58,678 nt of DNA from the NCBI GenBank assembly GCA_007695035.1, contig REEO01000054.1, forward strand, positions 1 to 58,678, in the 5' to 3' direction. Shown piece after piece: positions 8,180-17,752 of this stretch. The notes beneath the pieces were generated by a model. It made no database searches and had not been told where the DNA came from. It saw only the letters and a list, made by a program, of their open reading frames with translations. This DNA is from Saprospirales bacterium. GTDB taxonomy: Bacteria > Bacteroidota > Bacteroidia > Chitinophagales > Saprospiraceae. Within the stretch, counting starts at the first letter, position 1. Each line of letters opens with the position of its first letter. The position numbers and the translations under genes are program-made.

Positions 8180-8386
8180 CGAATAAGCTGAAAACTGGCA
8201 GATTTAGGGGGAATTGGTTTGGAGATTCTCGAAACCGGAATTTTTCCTGGGACTTTCGATTAGGAAAAATAAGTTTTCACTACACTGAAGTCCGGCTGGA
8301 TTAACAAAGGGGATGGCTGTCCTGGAAATGGAAATAAAATTAACGGTCGAACAAAAGAACAGCCGGGTGAAAACCCCGTTACCGTT

Positions 8387-9166
8387 TTGGAGGTTAAATT
8401 GAGGCGAAAAAAATATATGATCAATCTATTGATAGAGCGGGAAGAGGCATCGGCCCAGATTCAACTTAACTTTTACCTGCAGAATGTATCCAGTTACTCC
8501 TTTTCCTGCACCCTGCGATTGGAGGGGGTGGAAGGCGATTTCAGAGTGCGTGAGCGGTTTGTGAAGGGCGGTCAACTTGGAAGGATATTTGTGGTGCCGG
8601 CCCATTTTGTAAAAGACCACCTCAGGGTGGATTATTCCACCACCCGTTTTTCCACCATGGGCCTGGAGGGTTCTTCAAGTGGTAAACTAAAGATTAAGGC
8701 CCGTGATTTTGCCCGAAAAAATGTGTTTATTGATGAGTTGAATGCCACCTGTCTGAAGTACCCCCTCTGGGAGGAAAAGAAGGGAAAAGACAAGGCGGTC
8801 AAATTGGACTTCAAACCCAAATCTGAAAAACCCGGTGAAGCACTTCAATTCGTGGATATTTACAACACCAAAGAGTTGGTGGAATTTGACACCACCATCG
8901 ATCTCCACATCGAAAAACTGGTGGATGATCCGTCCAAAGTGGATGCCAATACCGCTTTTTTGATACAGATGAAGGCCTTTCAGCAATTTATGGATAAAGC
9001 CATTCGACTGGGTGTAGATAAGGTCTATGTAATACACGGTTTGGGCAAGGGAAAATTGCGAAACAGGGTCAAGGGCTATGCAGAGGATTTGGATGTGGTC
9101 GATGAGGTGAAGAATGAATGGGACCCGCGCTTTGGGTACGGTGCATCGGAGATCAGGTTTAAATAA
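8387..9166 (+). CDS. Smr-domain protein (MutS2 C-terminal type)
   Basis: This 259-residue protein probably binds or nicks nucleic acid. The last 85 residues are a typical Smr domain: IDLHIEKL, then VYVIHGLGKGKLRN with the HGxGxG loop, and a closing GYGASEIRF. The first 170 residues resemble the beta-rich region placed before the Smr domain in Bacteroidota homologues. There is no MutS ATPase, so it is a stand-alone Smr protein rather than MutS2. The start is uncertain: TTG at 8387 gives the longest product and ATG at 8417 is an alternative. The frame is open without a start codon back to about 8270, so the usual N-terminal extension of the family may be missing. Confidence 0.85.
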   Translation: MEVKLRRKKYMINLLIEREEASAQIQLNFYLQNVSSYSFSCTLRLEGVEGDFRVRERFVKGGQLGRIFVVPAHFVKDHLRVDYSTTRFSTMGLEGSSSGKLKIKARDFARKNVFIDELNATCLKYPLWEEKKGKDKAVKLDFKPKSEKPGEALQFVDIYNTKELVEFDTTIDLHIEKLVDDPSKVDANTAFLIQMKAFQQFMDKAIRLGVDKVYVIHGLGKGKLRNRVKGYAEDLDVVDEVKNEWDPRFGYGASEIRFK

Positions 9167-9405
9167 GCGGGGTTCTCTAGTGAGGGATGGGAAATTCTCC
9201 CAGGCGATAATTTAGAGGCCTTAGTAGAATTGATGATTTTAGTGGATTTTCAAAGGTTGGATTGCGTATCTCAAAAGCGGCCAATTCCACGGGTTGTAGC
9301 ATTGCTTTCATAGCTAACAATCCAATAAAATATGGGGGATTCCCATTTTGATATTGGCCATTGGTGATTATTGGTGCACTGGTTGTGCAAAGTTGAAATA
9401 CGATT

Positions 9406-10137
9406 ATGGAAAAAGACTTACAAGCTGAAATTGAGGATAGCAGAAGGATGGAATCCATCCCCTGCAGCTTGTATTTTTTTCACTTCCGCAGTAACAAATA
9501 CTGGGCATTCAAGCAAATGCAATTGGCCTTGAAACCGCTAAAGGAGTCGCCCGAATTGGATATTTTTAAACTGATGGGCTGCGGTGGGGGAAATGGATTC
9601 AGCATTGTGCCCGATTTTTCGACCTATGCATTGCTCTGTGTTTGGAAAAAAGGTTTTTCCCCGGAAGACTTTGAAAAGGATAATGACCTGTACCGCAGCT
9701 ACTTTCAGCGCAGCTCCGGTATCAGGCGTTTTGATTTGCATCCCGTCGTGGGGAAGGGCAGTTGGGGCGGTGGTGTTCCATTTGAGATTCAGCCCGTTTT
9801 ACAGGGCGATCACCCCTGGGCCGTTTTGACCCGTGCCTCAATAAAGTGGTGGAAAGTTCCAGGTTTTTGGGCTTCAGTGCCGGGCGTAAGTGATTCTGCA
9901 TCCGGTTTTCCGGGGTCTTCATTTTCCATTGGGATAGGGGAGTGGCCATTGATCGAACAGGCTACCTTCAGTGTTTGGAAAAATCCCGATTCCATTAACC
10001 AATTCGCCTACCAAAGTCGTCATCACAAGGATGTGATAAAAAAGACACGACAGAGAAATTGGTATTCTGAAGAGTTGTTCGTCCGCTTTCAGGTTTTGAA
10101 TGATCAATGGTTGTCTAATGCAGATACGCCCGGGTGA
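9406..10137 (+). CDS. Spheroidene monooxygenase (CrtA)-like protein
   Basis: The 243-residue product matches the CrtA family pattern: GCGGGNGFSIVPD early on, TRASIKWWKVPGFW in the middle, then SIGIGEWPLIEQATFSVW and the closing WYSEELFVRF. CrtA enzymes are haem-dependent oxygenases that add keto groups to acyclic carotenoids. The substrate here is not known, and no other carotenoid gene (crtB, crtI) lies in the window. The ATG at 9406 fits the family's usual length. No signal peptide or membrane helix is seen. The gene stands between the Smr gene and the rhodanese lipoprotein, with gaps of about 240 and 170 bp, so it is probably transcribed on its own. Confidence 0.82.
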   Translation: MEKDLQAEIEDSRRMESIPCSLYFFHFRSNKYWAFKQMQLALKPLKESPELDIFKLMGCGGGNGFSIVPDFSTYALLCVWKKGFSPEDFEKDNDLYRSYFQRSSGIRRFDLHPVVGKGSWGGGVPFEIQPVLQGDHPWAVLTRASIKWWKVPGFWASVPGVSDSASGFPGSSFSIGIGEWPLIEQATFSVWKNPDSINQFAYQSRHHKDVIKKTRQRNWYSEELFVRFQVLNDQWLSNADTPG

Positions 10138-10202
10138 GATGGTTGAAAAGTTATTTCCTTGAAATCTATTCTTTCGGAAATGTCCTTTAAAGGCGATTTG
10201 CG

Positions 10203-10210
10203 TATATTTG
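10203..10210 (+). promoter_or_regulatory. Candidate -7 box before the rhodanese lipoprotein
   Basis: TATATTTG matches TAnnTTTG exactly and lies about 100 bp before the ATG. No clear TTG element at the right distance is seen. The leader between holds an imperfect hairpin followed by a run of eight T (about 10262-10298). Confidence 0.4.
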
Positions 10211-10309
10211 CGGGAGATTTAGAGCCGGATTTTTCAAGGTTCTTTAAAAATTGTAATGAACCCTAACTTTTGGCGTTAAGGATTGTAATTTTTTTTAAAC
10301 ACAGAAATC

Positions 10310-10804
10310 ATGAGATCGATATTAGTATTTTTATTGCCATTTTCACTGTTGTTTGCAGCTTGTTCCGGTGATCAAAATGGTGAGCAAAACGGAGGTGAAA
10401 TCACCGGCGAGTTTACTATCGATGCAGAGGGAACCACTGCTGAGGATGCGGCTGCTGCTGGAAATATTGAGGAAGTTAGGACTGTCAAAAGGAACTTGGA
10501 TACGGAGACTTTTCGCGAGGAAATCCAGTCCAATGATGCTGTCCTGATTGATGTCAGAACGGACAGAGAGTGGGACAATGGGAGAATACCCGGAAGTGTG
10601 CAAATGAACATACACAGACCTGAATTTCAAGAAAACCTAAGTGCTTTTCCACGGAATCAAAAGCTTTATTTCTACTGCGCTTCAGGAAGGCGGACTCAGG
10701 AGGCAATAACCATAGCCGAGCGCCTGGGTTTTCACAATGTATCCCATCTTTCCCAGGGGATCAATAGTTGGCAGCGCGAGGGCTTTGAGCTCGAGAGGGA
10801 TTGA
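10310..10804 (+). CDS. Rhodanese-domain lipoprotein
   Basis: The 164-residue product starts with a lipoprotein signal peptide ending LLFAAC, so Cys18 should be lipidated and the protein anchored in a membrane facing the periplasm. A Glu/Gly-rich linker (residues 20-65) leads into a single rhodanese domain: VLIDVRTDREWDNGRIPGS, then FYCASGRRTQEA with the active-site Cys in a CxxGxR loop, and the closing INSWQREGFEL. Rhodaneses move sulfane sulfur or bind oxyanions; the partner is unknown. A second, inner-membrane-anchored rhodanese sits at 24074. Confidence 0.9.
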   Translation: MRSILVFLLPFSLLFAACSGDQNGEQNGGEITGEFTIDAEGTTAEDAAAAGNIEEVRTVKRNLDTETFREEIQSNDAVLIDVRTDREWDNGRIPGSVQMNIHRPEFQENLSAFPRNQKLYFYCASGRRTQEAITIAERLGFHNVSHLSQGINSWQREGFELERD

Positions 10805-11101
10805 TGCAGTTCAAAAGCGGTATTACCAGCTTTAATTAGGAGGGGTTGTTTTGATTTCTTCCCGATTGAATGAAGTGTTAAGTTTGGCGCATAAGACCCT
10901 GTTGTTCAAGTTTTACCCTCAATTTATTTTAAGTTGACCACCATTAATTAGTTGGTGTTTTGAACGCTTTGTGCGATTCGATTAGGGTATCGGCATGTTA
11001 AAATGTATGGAAAGTTTCTGGGATATGAGGTGAAAATCCCCCAATAGTTATAATTTTGGGCTTAATTCAACAGCCAGACGGCAATCATCAATACGATATT
11101 C

Positions 11102-14100
11102 ATGCTGAACTATACCAACGTTAAGAAGTTTTCGGGCTTATTTGTTTTGTTGTTCACCTTTGTTGTGTTCTATCTCACAGCAGAGCGGACTACCAGTTTA
11201 TGGGATTGCGGTGAGTTTATTTTGGCCGCCTACAAAGTACAGGTGGTTCACCCTCCAGGAGCACCCCTCTTTATTATTACAGGTCGATTTTTCACTTTGC
11301 TGGCGGAGCTTCTTTCCTCCAATCCAGCGGATATCGCTTTTGCCATTAACCTGATGTCGGGTCTTTGTACTGCACTCGCTGCCATGTTTATATCCTGGGT
11401 GACCATTATTTTCGGAAGAATGATAATGACCGGTCGCGATGCGGAACCCCGTGGTGCGGACCTGATTGCCCTTGCTTTTGCCGGTATTGTCGCCGGACTT
11501 GCTACGGCATTTTCCACCTCTGTTTGGTTTTCAGCAGTGGAGGGTGAGGTTTATGCGATGTCCACCTTTTTCTCCGGGCTTACAATTTGGTCGTTCATGA
11601 AGTGGTACGAACTTCCCGACACCCCTGAATCGGACCGTTGGATATTTGTATCCATTTTTACCATTGGGCTTTCCATCGGTGTGCACCTTTTGAGCTTATT
11701 GGCATTCCCCATGATGGCACTGCTATACTATTTTAAAAAATACGACAACCACAATTTAAAAGGGGGACTGGTGGCAATTGCTGCCGGAACTGCCCTGATT
11801 CCATTGGTTCAGAATGTAATAATAACCGGTATTCCCACCCTTTGGATGTACTTTGACCTCTTTACTGTCAATGTACTGGGGCTGCCATTTAATACCGGAA
11901 TAATTCCCACCATATTGGTAGTGGGAGGTATTCTGTTTTACGGCTTTCGGTGGGCAGAGCAGAACTCCAGCAAACTGGTGCATTACGTCACCATGGGCGC
12001 CACTTTGATGGTTATTTCGTTTAGTTTATTTGGGGTGGTGGTGATTCGCGCCCTGGCAGGTCCTCCCGTAAATATGAATGAACCATCAGACCCCATTCGC
12101 CTGCTCTCGTATCTCAATCGCGAGCAATATGGAGAAAGGCCGTTGTTCAGAGGCCCGCATTTTGATGCAAGACCTGTATCTCATGAGTTTTCCGACCGCT
12201 ACGGCCGGGTGGATGACCAGTACGAGGTAGTTGAGCAGCGCATAACTCCTATATACGCCTCAGGGGACAAAGTACTTTTTCCGCGCATGGGCCATATGGA
12301 TGCCAACAGAATCAGAGAGTATCGGCGTTGGATAGACCGTGAAACCGGAACACCCACTATGGGTGATAACATAAAATTCTTTTGGGACTACCAGATAAAA
12401 TGGATGTATTGGCGCTACTTTATGTGGAATTTCAGTGGGCGACAGAACGGAGAGCAGGGCCATCATTCCTGGAATCCGCGAAGTGGTCATTGGTACAGCG
12501 GTATTACCCCTCTGGATGAATTCCGGCTGCACAATGAAAGTGCCATGCCAACTGATATGAAAGAACACAAGGCGAGGAACAAGTACTATATGCTTCCCTT
12601 TCTGTTTGGGTTGCTCGGATTGCTGTATCATTACCGCCATCGAAAAAAGGAGTTCTCATCCCTTATGATTCTGTTTTTGACGACAGGTATCGGGATTATA
12701 ATATATTCCAATCAGCCCCCAATGGAACCCAGGGAGAGAGATTATGTATTGGTGGGTTCCTTCTTTACGTATTGTATGTGGATGGGCATGGGAGTACTGG
12801 GTCTCTACGAGTTCCTCAAGAATAAGATCGGGGCTAATAACTTCGCCATGGCGGGATTGGCTTCGGCCCTCGTGCTCACCGCTCCGATGTTGATGCTCAC
12901 CCAAACGTATGCTGAGCACGATCGGAGCTCCATCACGGCCGCGAGGGATTACGCCAGTAATTTCCTGGAGAGTTGCGAGCCCAACGCCATCATTTTTACT
13001 TACGGTGATAACGATACTTACCCACTGTGGTACGCTCAGGAGGTTGAGGGTATCAGACGGGATGTGCGGGTAGTAAACCTCTCCTTGATTGCTGTGGACT
13101 GGTATATCAATCAACAGCGTAGAAAAATAAATGAGTCTCCTCCAATCAATTTTACAATTTCCGAGGATGCCTACCGGGGCAGTGCAAGAAATCAGGTGTT
13201 GTACTATTCCCCTGATGGAAGTGATCGACCAATGTCGCTCAAGGATGCGCTGGAATTCATAGGTGGCGACAATCCAATTCAGGCTACCACCAGAACCATG
13301 CCGAGTTATCTGCCGTCCAGAAGACTTCATATCCCTATTGATACCGAGCGGGCGATTGAAAGCGGATTGGTGGAGCGAAGAGAGGCTAGCCAGGTTGTCA
13401 ATAGGATAGAAGTAGATCTTACAGACAGAGACTTTTTGGTTAAAGATGAACTTGCCGTACTTGACCTCATCGCTTCGAACATTTACGACAGGCCTATTTA
13501 TTTTTCTGTGACAGCGCGTCCGGAGAAACTTCTCGGCCTGGAGGATTACATGCAATTGGAGGGCCTAGGCCTTCGATTGGTCCCCATTCGGTCACAATCA
13601 GATCCGACCTTGGGTATTTACGGTTCCGGCAGGGTTAATACAGATGCGAGCCACGAGCGATTTACAGAGCGATTCCGCTTTGGCAATTTTGACAAAAAGA
13701 ATTTGTTTGTGGACAGGTCCTATCAACCTTCCGTCCAGGCGCACCGCTTAACCATGATGAGGACGGGTATTACCCTGCTGGAAGAGGGCCGCGATGAAAT
13801 GGCTGCCGACATAGGCCGCACATTCCTAAATGGTTTTCCCAACAAAAATTTCACCTTTGACCCATCAGTCATACCATTCATTCAGATGCTGGTTTCAGGT
13901 GGTGACCTGGATGAAGCAAAACGACACACCAGAACCCTGGCCGAAGTCACCAGGGAATACATGCTGTTCTTTGAATCCCTTGATCCGTCTGACCTCAATG
14001 TGGGTTGGAGCAGAGACCGCAATCACTACATGCGAGGAATCAGGCAAATGGACGAAGTGCTCGCCGAAATCGGTGATGAGGAATTCGAAGCTGAAATTCT

Positions 14101-14125
14101 GGCTCTTATTGACGAGTTTAGGTAA
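11102..14125 (+). CDS. DUF2723 membrane protein, protein O-mannosyltransferase-like
   Basis: This is a 1007-residue integral membrane protein. The N-terminal half has about ten hydrophobic segments. It opens with the family signature TTSLWDCGEFILAAYK and HPPGAPLF, where the Asp and Glu of DCGE correspond to the conserved acidic pair of GT-C glycosyltransferases. More helices follow near residues 510-640. The C-terminal third (from about 640) is soluble, probably periplasmic, starting YGDNDTYPLWYAQ. In Bacteroidota such proteins are linked to protein or surface glycosylation using lipid-linked sugars, but the reaction is inferred. It seems to be transcribed alone. A -7-like box (TAATTTTG, 11051-11058) lies 43 bp before the ATG. 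The preceding gap 10805-11101 shows no gene. Confidence 0.88.
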   Translation: MLNYTNVKKFSGLFVLLFTFVVFYLTAERTTSLWDCGEFILAAYKVQVVHPPGAPLFIITGRFFTLLAELLSSNPADIAFAINLMSGLCTALAAMFISWVTIIFGRMIMTGRDAEPRGADLIALAFAGIVAGLATAFSTSVWFSAVEGEVYAMSTFFSGLTIWSFMKWYELPDTPESDRWIFVSIFTIGLSIGVHLLSLLAFPMMALLYYFKKYDNHNLKGGLVAIAAGTALIPLVQNVIITGIPTLWMYFDLFTVNVLGLPFNTGIIPTILVVGGILFYGFRWAEQNSSKLVHYVTMGATLMVISFSLFGVVVIRALAGPPVNMNEPSDPIRLLSYLNREQYGERPLFRGPHFDARPVSHEFSDRYGRVDDQYEVVEQRITPIYASGDKVLFPRMGHMDANRIREYRRWIDRETGTPTMGDNIKFFWDYQIKWMYWRYFMWNFSGRQNGEQGHHSWNPRSGHWYSGITPLDEFRLHNESAMPTDMKEHKARNKYYMLPFLFGLLGLLYHYRHRKKEFSSLMILFLTTGIGIIIYSNQPPMEPRERDYVLVGSFFTYCMWMGMGVLGLYEFLKNKIGANNFAMAGLASALVLTAPMLMLTQTYAEHDRSSITAARDYASNFLESCEPNAIIFTYGDNDTYPLWYAQEVEGIRRDVRVVNLSLIAVDWYINQQRRKINESPPINFTISEDAYRGSARNQVLYYSPDGSDRPMSLKDALEFIGGDNPIQATTRTMPSYLPSRRLHIPIDTERAIESGLVERREASQVVNRIEVDLTDRDFLVKDELAVLDLIASNIYDRPIYFSVTARPEKLLGLEDYMQLEGLGLRLVPIRSQSDPTLGIYGSGRVNTDASHERFTERFRFGNFDKKNLFVDRSYQPSVQAHRLTMMRTGITLLEEGRDEMAADIGRTFLNGFPNKNFTFDPSVIPFIQMLVSGGDLDEAKRHTRTLAEVTREYMLFFESLDPSDLNVGWSRDRNHYMRGIRQMDEVLAEIGDEEFEAEILALIDEFR

Positions 14126-14381
14126 AAAGTAGGACGGGGGATTGGGTTGCTGAGATTCTAAAGGGTACCGGTAGCTTTTTAGGGTGTGTTGGGTTGAGCA
14201 ATGGATTAAGTTTGAGGCATTGTAGTTGACATTATTGTTATATTGCAATTCTATGCAATGGCTTCAGCTCCTTGTCCAACTAATCTAGGTGCTCATAATA
14301 ACAATCCTGCCAATTTTCCGGTGGTTATGGAAGTTTTATGCCTTTACAATCGAAGTTATCTGAATACTAATTCAATGAAAA

Positions 14382-14819
14382 ATGATGCGAATATCAATTG
14401 GAAATGACCATGCGGGAACTGAGTGCAAGAAGTTTATTTTGGAAAACCTAAAAAAAGACGGTCACGAACTTGTGAATCACGGGACAGATGATCCTGATTC
14501 TGTGGATTATCCGGATTTTGTCCATCCGGTGGCGCGGGATGTGGCCGGGAAAAAGGTGGACTTGGGAATAGTGATATGCGGTAGTGGCAATGGAGTAGCT
14601 ATGACGGCCAATAAACACCGGGATATTCGGGCAGCTCTGTGCTGGGATGTCGATCTGGCAAAACTCGGACGACAGCACAACAACGCAAATGTTCTGGCCA
14701 TCCCGGCGCGATTTGTGAGCAACCAACTCGCTTTGGAGATGGTGCGGGCTTTTCTGACCACAGAGTTTGAAGGTGGAAGACATTCCCGAAGGGTAGAAAA
14801 GATATGCAAAGGATTGTAA
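14382..14819 (+). CDS. rpiB: Ribose-5-phosphate isomerase B
   Basis: The 145-residue enzyme interconverts ribose 5-phosphate and ribulose 5-phosphate in the pentose phosphate pathway. It shows the RpiB fold markers: ISIGNDHAGTECK at the start, GIVICGSGNGVAMTANK with the catalytic Cys, and GRQHNNANVLAIPARF with the conserved His. The length is normal. ATG codons at 14382 and 14385 are adjacent and either could be used. The M28 peptidase begins 27 bp downstream, so the two are probably co-transcribed. The gap 14133-14381 upstream shows no gene. Confidence 0.95.
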   Translation: MMRISIGNDHAGTECKKFILENLKKDGHELVNHGTDDPDSVDYPDFVHPVARDVAGKKVDLGIVICGSGNGVAMTANKHRDIRAALCWDVDLAKLGRQHNNANVLAIPARFVSNQLALEMVRAFLTTEFEGGRHSRRVEKICKGL

Positions 14820-14846
14820 ATTTTGGTTGTCATTAACAAAATCACT

Positions 14847-16454
14847 ATGAATTCTTACTTGTCTGTATTTACCAGGTGCCTGCTTGCTCTTTTTTTCAGT
14901 GTTTCGCTGTGCACAGTGGCCATTGCTCAGGGAGAGGAGAGTCCCCATGTCAAATTCGCCAATAAAATAACACTTGAAAATTTGGAGTCTCACGTTTGGG
15001 CCCTTTCGGCCGATAGTATGATGGGGCGCGAAACGGGGCAGCCTGGTTCTCATATGGCAGGCAATTACATTCAGCGATTTTTTGAAGAACTAGGTGTGCC
15101 TGCAGTGGGGGATACCACGTACCGTCAAACCATGACCATCCACTGGTTGATGTGGGAGGAAAATGAGTTGTTTGTCGGGGAAAGAAAATTGAGAAACAAC
15201 CGGGAATACCTCGCTTTGCCTGCCTACAATCGAGATTGGGAGGATGTGTCCGTTGGTGAAATCGTTTTTGCGGGATATGGTATTAAATCGGATGCTTATT
15301 CCGATATGCCAGATGTGGACCTCAAAGGGAAGACGGTGGTGGTGTTGCGTGGGGAACCCATTGATGACGAGGGGAAATCCCTGGTTACCGGAAGTGAGGA
15401 GGAGTCCGAATGGAGCCGCAATGACAGTTTAAAACTGAACCTCTTTGCCGATAGGGGCGCTGAATTGATTTTGATGGCTGAACCGGCGATGTTTGACCTG
15501 GTGCGCGCAAAATGGAGAGCGATGACAAGCCCCCTGGAGCCTCACAGCCCAAAAGGACCCGCAGAGGGTTACCCTGGACTTATTCACCTCCAACAGTCTG
15601 TGGTTTTTGAGATGATGGGCGAACTTGGGAATTCACTGTCAGATGCTATGACTTACGGCGGCTCGAGCATATTGGACTGGACCGGTCAAAGCACTGAAGT
15701 CGATTTTAGAATTCACCTTGAAAAAGAAGTACGCACGCTTCAGGATGACAATATATTGGGGTATATACGAGGTACTGACCCGGAGCGCAGAGATGAGTTG
15801 ATTGTGGTTTCAGCTCACTACGACCACATCGGCTACGAGGGGGATGAAATTTTTAACGGGGCAAACGATAATGCTTCGGGAACGGCTGCGGTAATGGAAA
15901 TGGGAAGGGCACTGGTGAGGTCTGTTGAGGCGGGGTACGGCCCTGCGCGGTCGGTTCTGCTGCTGTTGTTGACCGGAGAGGAAAAGGGGTTGTTGGGTTC
16001 GCGCTATTACGTCCAGAATCCTGTATTTCCGCTGGAGCAAACCATCGCCAATATCAATATCGATATGTTGGGCAGGACGGACAAGAGGTATGAGGAAAAG
16101 GGTATCGATAATTACATCTATCCCATTGGAACAGACAGATTGAGTACGGAATTTCACGAAATTGTGGTAGATGTAAATGAGCGCTACTCCAATTTGGAAC
16201 TGGACTTCAGGTACAACGATCCCGAGGATCCAAACCGCTATTACTTTCGGTCAGACCACTACAATTTTGCAAAAAATGGAATTCCGGCTGTTTTCTACTT
16301 CAATGGAATGAACGAGGATTACCATCAAACCGGAGATACTGCGGACAAAATGAATTACGAGGTCATGACCAAACAGACCCGTCATATTTTTCACGTACTG
16401 TGGGAACTTGCAAACAGGGAGGAAGCCATCCAGGTGGATGTTTTTGAGGATTGA
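14847..16454 (+). CDS. Secreted M28-family zinc aminopeptidase with PA domain
   Basis: This 535-residue exopeptidase has a Sec signal peptide (LLALFFSVSLCTVAIAQ), so it is exported. A PA-type insert follows (IVFAGYGIKSDAYSD, LKGKTVVVLRGEP). The M28 core shows the two-zinc ligands in order: SAHYDHIG (His), NGANDNASGTAA (Asp), LTGEEKGLLGS (Glu-Glu), NIDMLGR (Asp) and RSDHYNFAKNGIPA (His). It likely removes N-terminal residues from peptides outside the cytoplasm. A TTG eight codons upstream (14823) extends the frame, but ATG 14847 places the signal peptide correctly. It is followed by a strong terminator at 16599. Confidence 0.93.
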   Translation: MNSYLSVFTRCLLALFFSVSLCTVAIAQGEESPHVKFANKITLENLESHVWALSADSMMGRETGQPGSHMAGNYIQRFFEELGVPAVGDTTYRQTMTIHWLMWEENELFVGERKLRNNREYLALPAYNRDWEDVSVGEIVFAGYGIKSDAYSDMPDVDLKGKTVVVLRGEPIDDEGKSLVTGSEEESEWSRNDSLKLNLFADRGAELILMAEPAMFDLVRAKWRAMTSPLEPHSPKGPAEGYPGLIHLQQSVVFEMMGELGNSLSDAMTYGGSSILDWTGQSTEVDFRIHLEKEVRTLQDDNILGYIRGTDPERRDELIVVSAHYDHIGYEGDEIFNGANDNASGTAAVMEMGRALVRSVEAGYGPARSVLLLLLTGEEKGLLGSRYYVQNPVFPLEQTIANINIDMLGRTDKRYEEKGIDNYIYPIGTDRLSTEFHEIVVDVNERYSNLELDFRYNDPEDPNRYYFRSDHYNFAKNGIPAVFYFNGMNEDYHQTGDTADKMNYEVMTKQTRHIFHVLWELANREEAIQVDVFED

Positions 16455-16598
16455 GTAATGAAAGTGGGAAGTATAAAGGAGAAAGTGTGGTGATGCAATG
16501 CCTTGTGTGTTATTTAATTACGAATTGTGGTTTTGGCGATAATTCTAACTTTCTGGATGGTATGAGGGATTTATGGAAAGTTCGTTATGTAGGATTTT

Positions 16599-16639
16599 GG
16601 TTTCTCCCCCAAAGCGTTGGGGGCAAAGAAACCTTTTTA
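16599..16639 (+). terminator. Rho-independent terminator after the M28 peptidase
   Basis: A near-continuous stem pairs GGTTTCT with AGAAACC (7 bp), then CCCCCAA with TTGGGGG (7 bp), around the loop AGCG, with a CAA bulge on the 3' side. A run of five T follows. It lies about 145 bp after the peptidase stop codon. Confidence 0.8.
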
Positions 16640-17205
16640 TCGGAAAAATCCTCAGAAATCAATAATCCCTGCGAATGGAAAACTGACGGCTTCATTGAGG
16701 TGACGCTCTCAACAAGCCATAGGCCAATAAACATGGACCAATAACCCATCTGGTTTCACGCAAAGTCCACAAAGGAGGCAAAGGCCGCATAGGATTTGAG
16801 AAATAAAAATAACCTTAAAGCTCTTTTTCCGACTTTGCCAGCGCTATTTTGAAAACATTGGATAAAACTGCACTAATTTATGCAATGATCCCTGATGGAA
16901 AATAGAAAAGCCACCAGTTTCAAAAAAAATCACCCGTCAGTCCTTGAGATTGTGTAAAAGTCCTTTGCGACCTCACCGTGGAATCCTATGCAAGATTAGT
17001 AATCCCCTGATTCTAATAATTAATGGAAATTCAGACAATTACTGAATAAAGCCTTCGCTACCTTTGCGTGAAACCTCATGCCCAAAAGGCCAGACGAGAT
17101 ATTAAGCCACCACAGGGCAGCCTAAACACTATGCGCCGGACAAAATCTTCCAAAATTTACAACCCCAAAATATTCGATATATAACTGGCCACGTGGCACT
17201 TATGG
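16640..17205 (+). repeat. Dispersed intergenic repeat, copy 1 (convergent junction)
   Basis: No gene is evident in this gap. Two recognisable parts recur at 37785-38240 and 54550-54870. One contains CTCAGAAATCAATAATCCCT. The other (about 16960-17205) contains CCTATGCAAGATTAG, CTTCGCTACCTTTGCGTGAA, CAAAAGGCCAGA, CCACAGGGCA and GCGCCGGACAAAAT. The gap lies between the tail of the M28 gene and the tail of the rrf2-like gene. Open frames here, including one starting at 16451, look like chance. Confidence 0.7.
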
Positions 17206-17227
17206 ATAGAAAAAAACTCAAACCTAA

Positions 17228-17725
17228 TCAAACTGTTTCAATTCCTTTGAGGTGTTTACTGTGGGAAAACAATTCCTCGTAAATTTCCCTGAATCGGTTA
17301 TCGGCTTCTGATTCGGTGTTGAGTAGGTCTGAGAGGGTAATCTGGTCGAGAATTTTGTCGAGCGAGGCCTGAACGACCCTCCAAAGGGATCGCAGAGTGC
17401 AGTCGGTTGAGTTGGCACAGAATTGCTGATTGCCCGCATGGTTGCTGCAAAAAGAGCTGTGGTACAGTACACCACCTAAGGCCCGGATCGCATCGTTAAT
17501 GGTTATTTTGTCGGCGGGTCTGGCGAGGCTATAGCCACCTTTGAACCCCCGAGAACTGTTAATAAGTCCATCCTTTCTGAGCGCCCTGGTGATTTTTGCC
17601 ACATAGGAATTAGACAAGCCTTCGGATTCGCTTAATTGCGAGATGCTAAGGCCATCCTCATTATTGGAACTGGCTATCCGCATTAAAATTCTGATACCGT
17701 ACTCATCCGATGCATTAATTTTCAT
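17228..17725 (-). CDS. Rrf2-family transcriptional regulator (IscR-like)
   Basis: The 165-residue protein has the Rrf2 winged helix at the N-terminus (KINASDEYGIRILMRIA, then LSNSYVAKITRALRKDG, with the wing near GGYSLARP). Three cysteines follow in CSNHAGNQQFCANSTDC (about residues 93-109), the arrangement that binds a [2Fe-2S] cluster in IscR-type members. It is the last gene of the suf operon, 27 bp after the SufT/PaaD-like gene, so it is an obvious candidate sensor for Fe-S status that controls the operon by feedback. In many bacteria the Rrf2 gene comes first; here it is last. Two 16-bp palindrome-like sites upstream of sufB are plausible targets. Confidence 0.9.
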   Translation of the reverse strand: MKINASDEYGIRILMRIASSNNEDGLSISQLSESEGLSNSYVAKITRALRKDGLINSSRGFKGGYSLARPADKITINDAIRALGGVLYHSSFCSNHAGNQQFCANSTDCTLRSLWRVVQASLDKILDQITLSDLLNTESEADNRFREIYEELFSHSKHLKGIETV

Positions 17726-17752
17726 AATTCCTGTGTTTTGTAATTGAGTCGA

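Noticed and set aside
8311-8401. Short plus frame starting ATG 8311 as a missing N-terminus of the Smr gene
   Set aside because: It is in another frame, stops at 8399, and no frameshift joining the two gives a family-like sequence.
12656-13555. 299-codon minus-strand open frame
   Set aside because: Antisense to the DUF2723 gene and without any family motif.
16451-16744. 97-codon plus frame after the M28 peptidase
   Set aside because: It runs through the terminator and into the dispersed repeat; no protein-like pattern.
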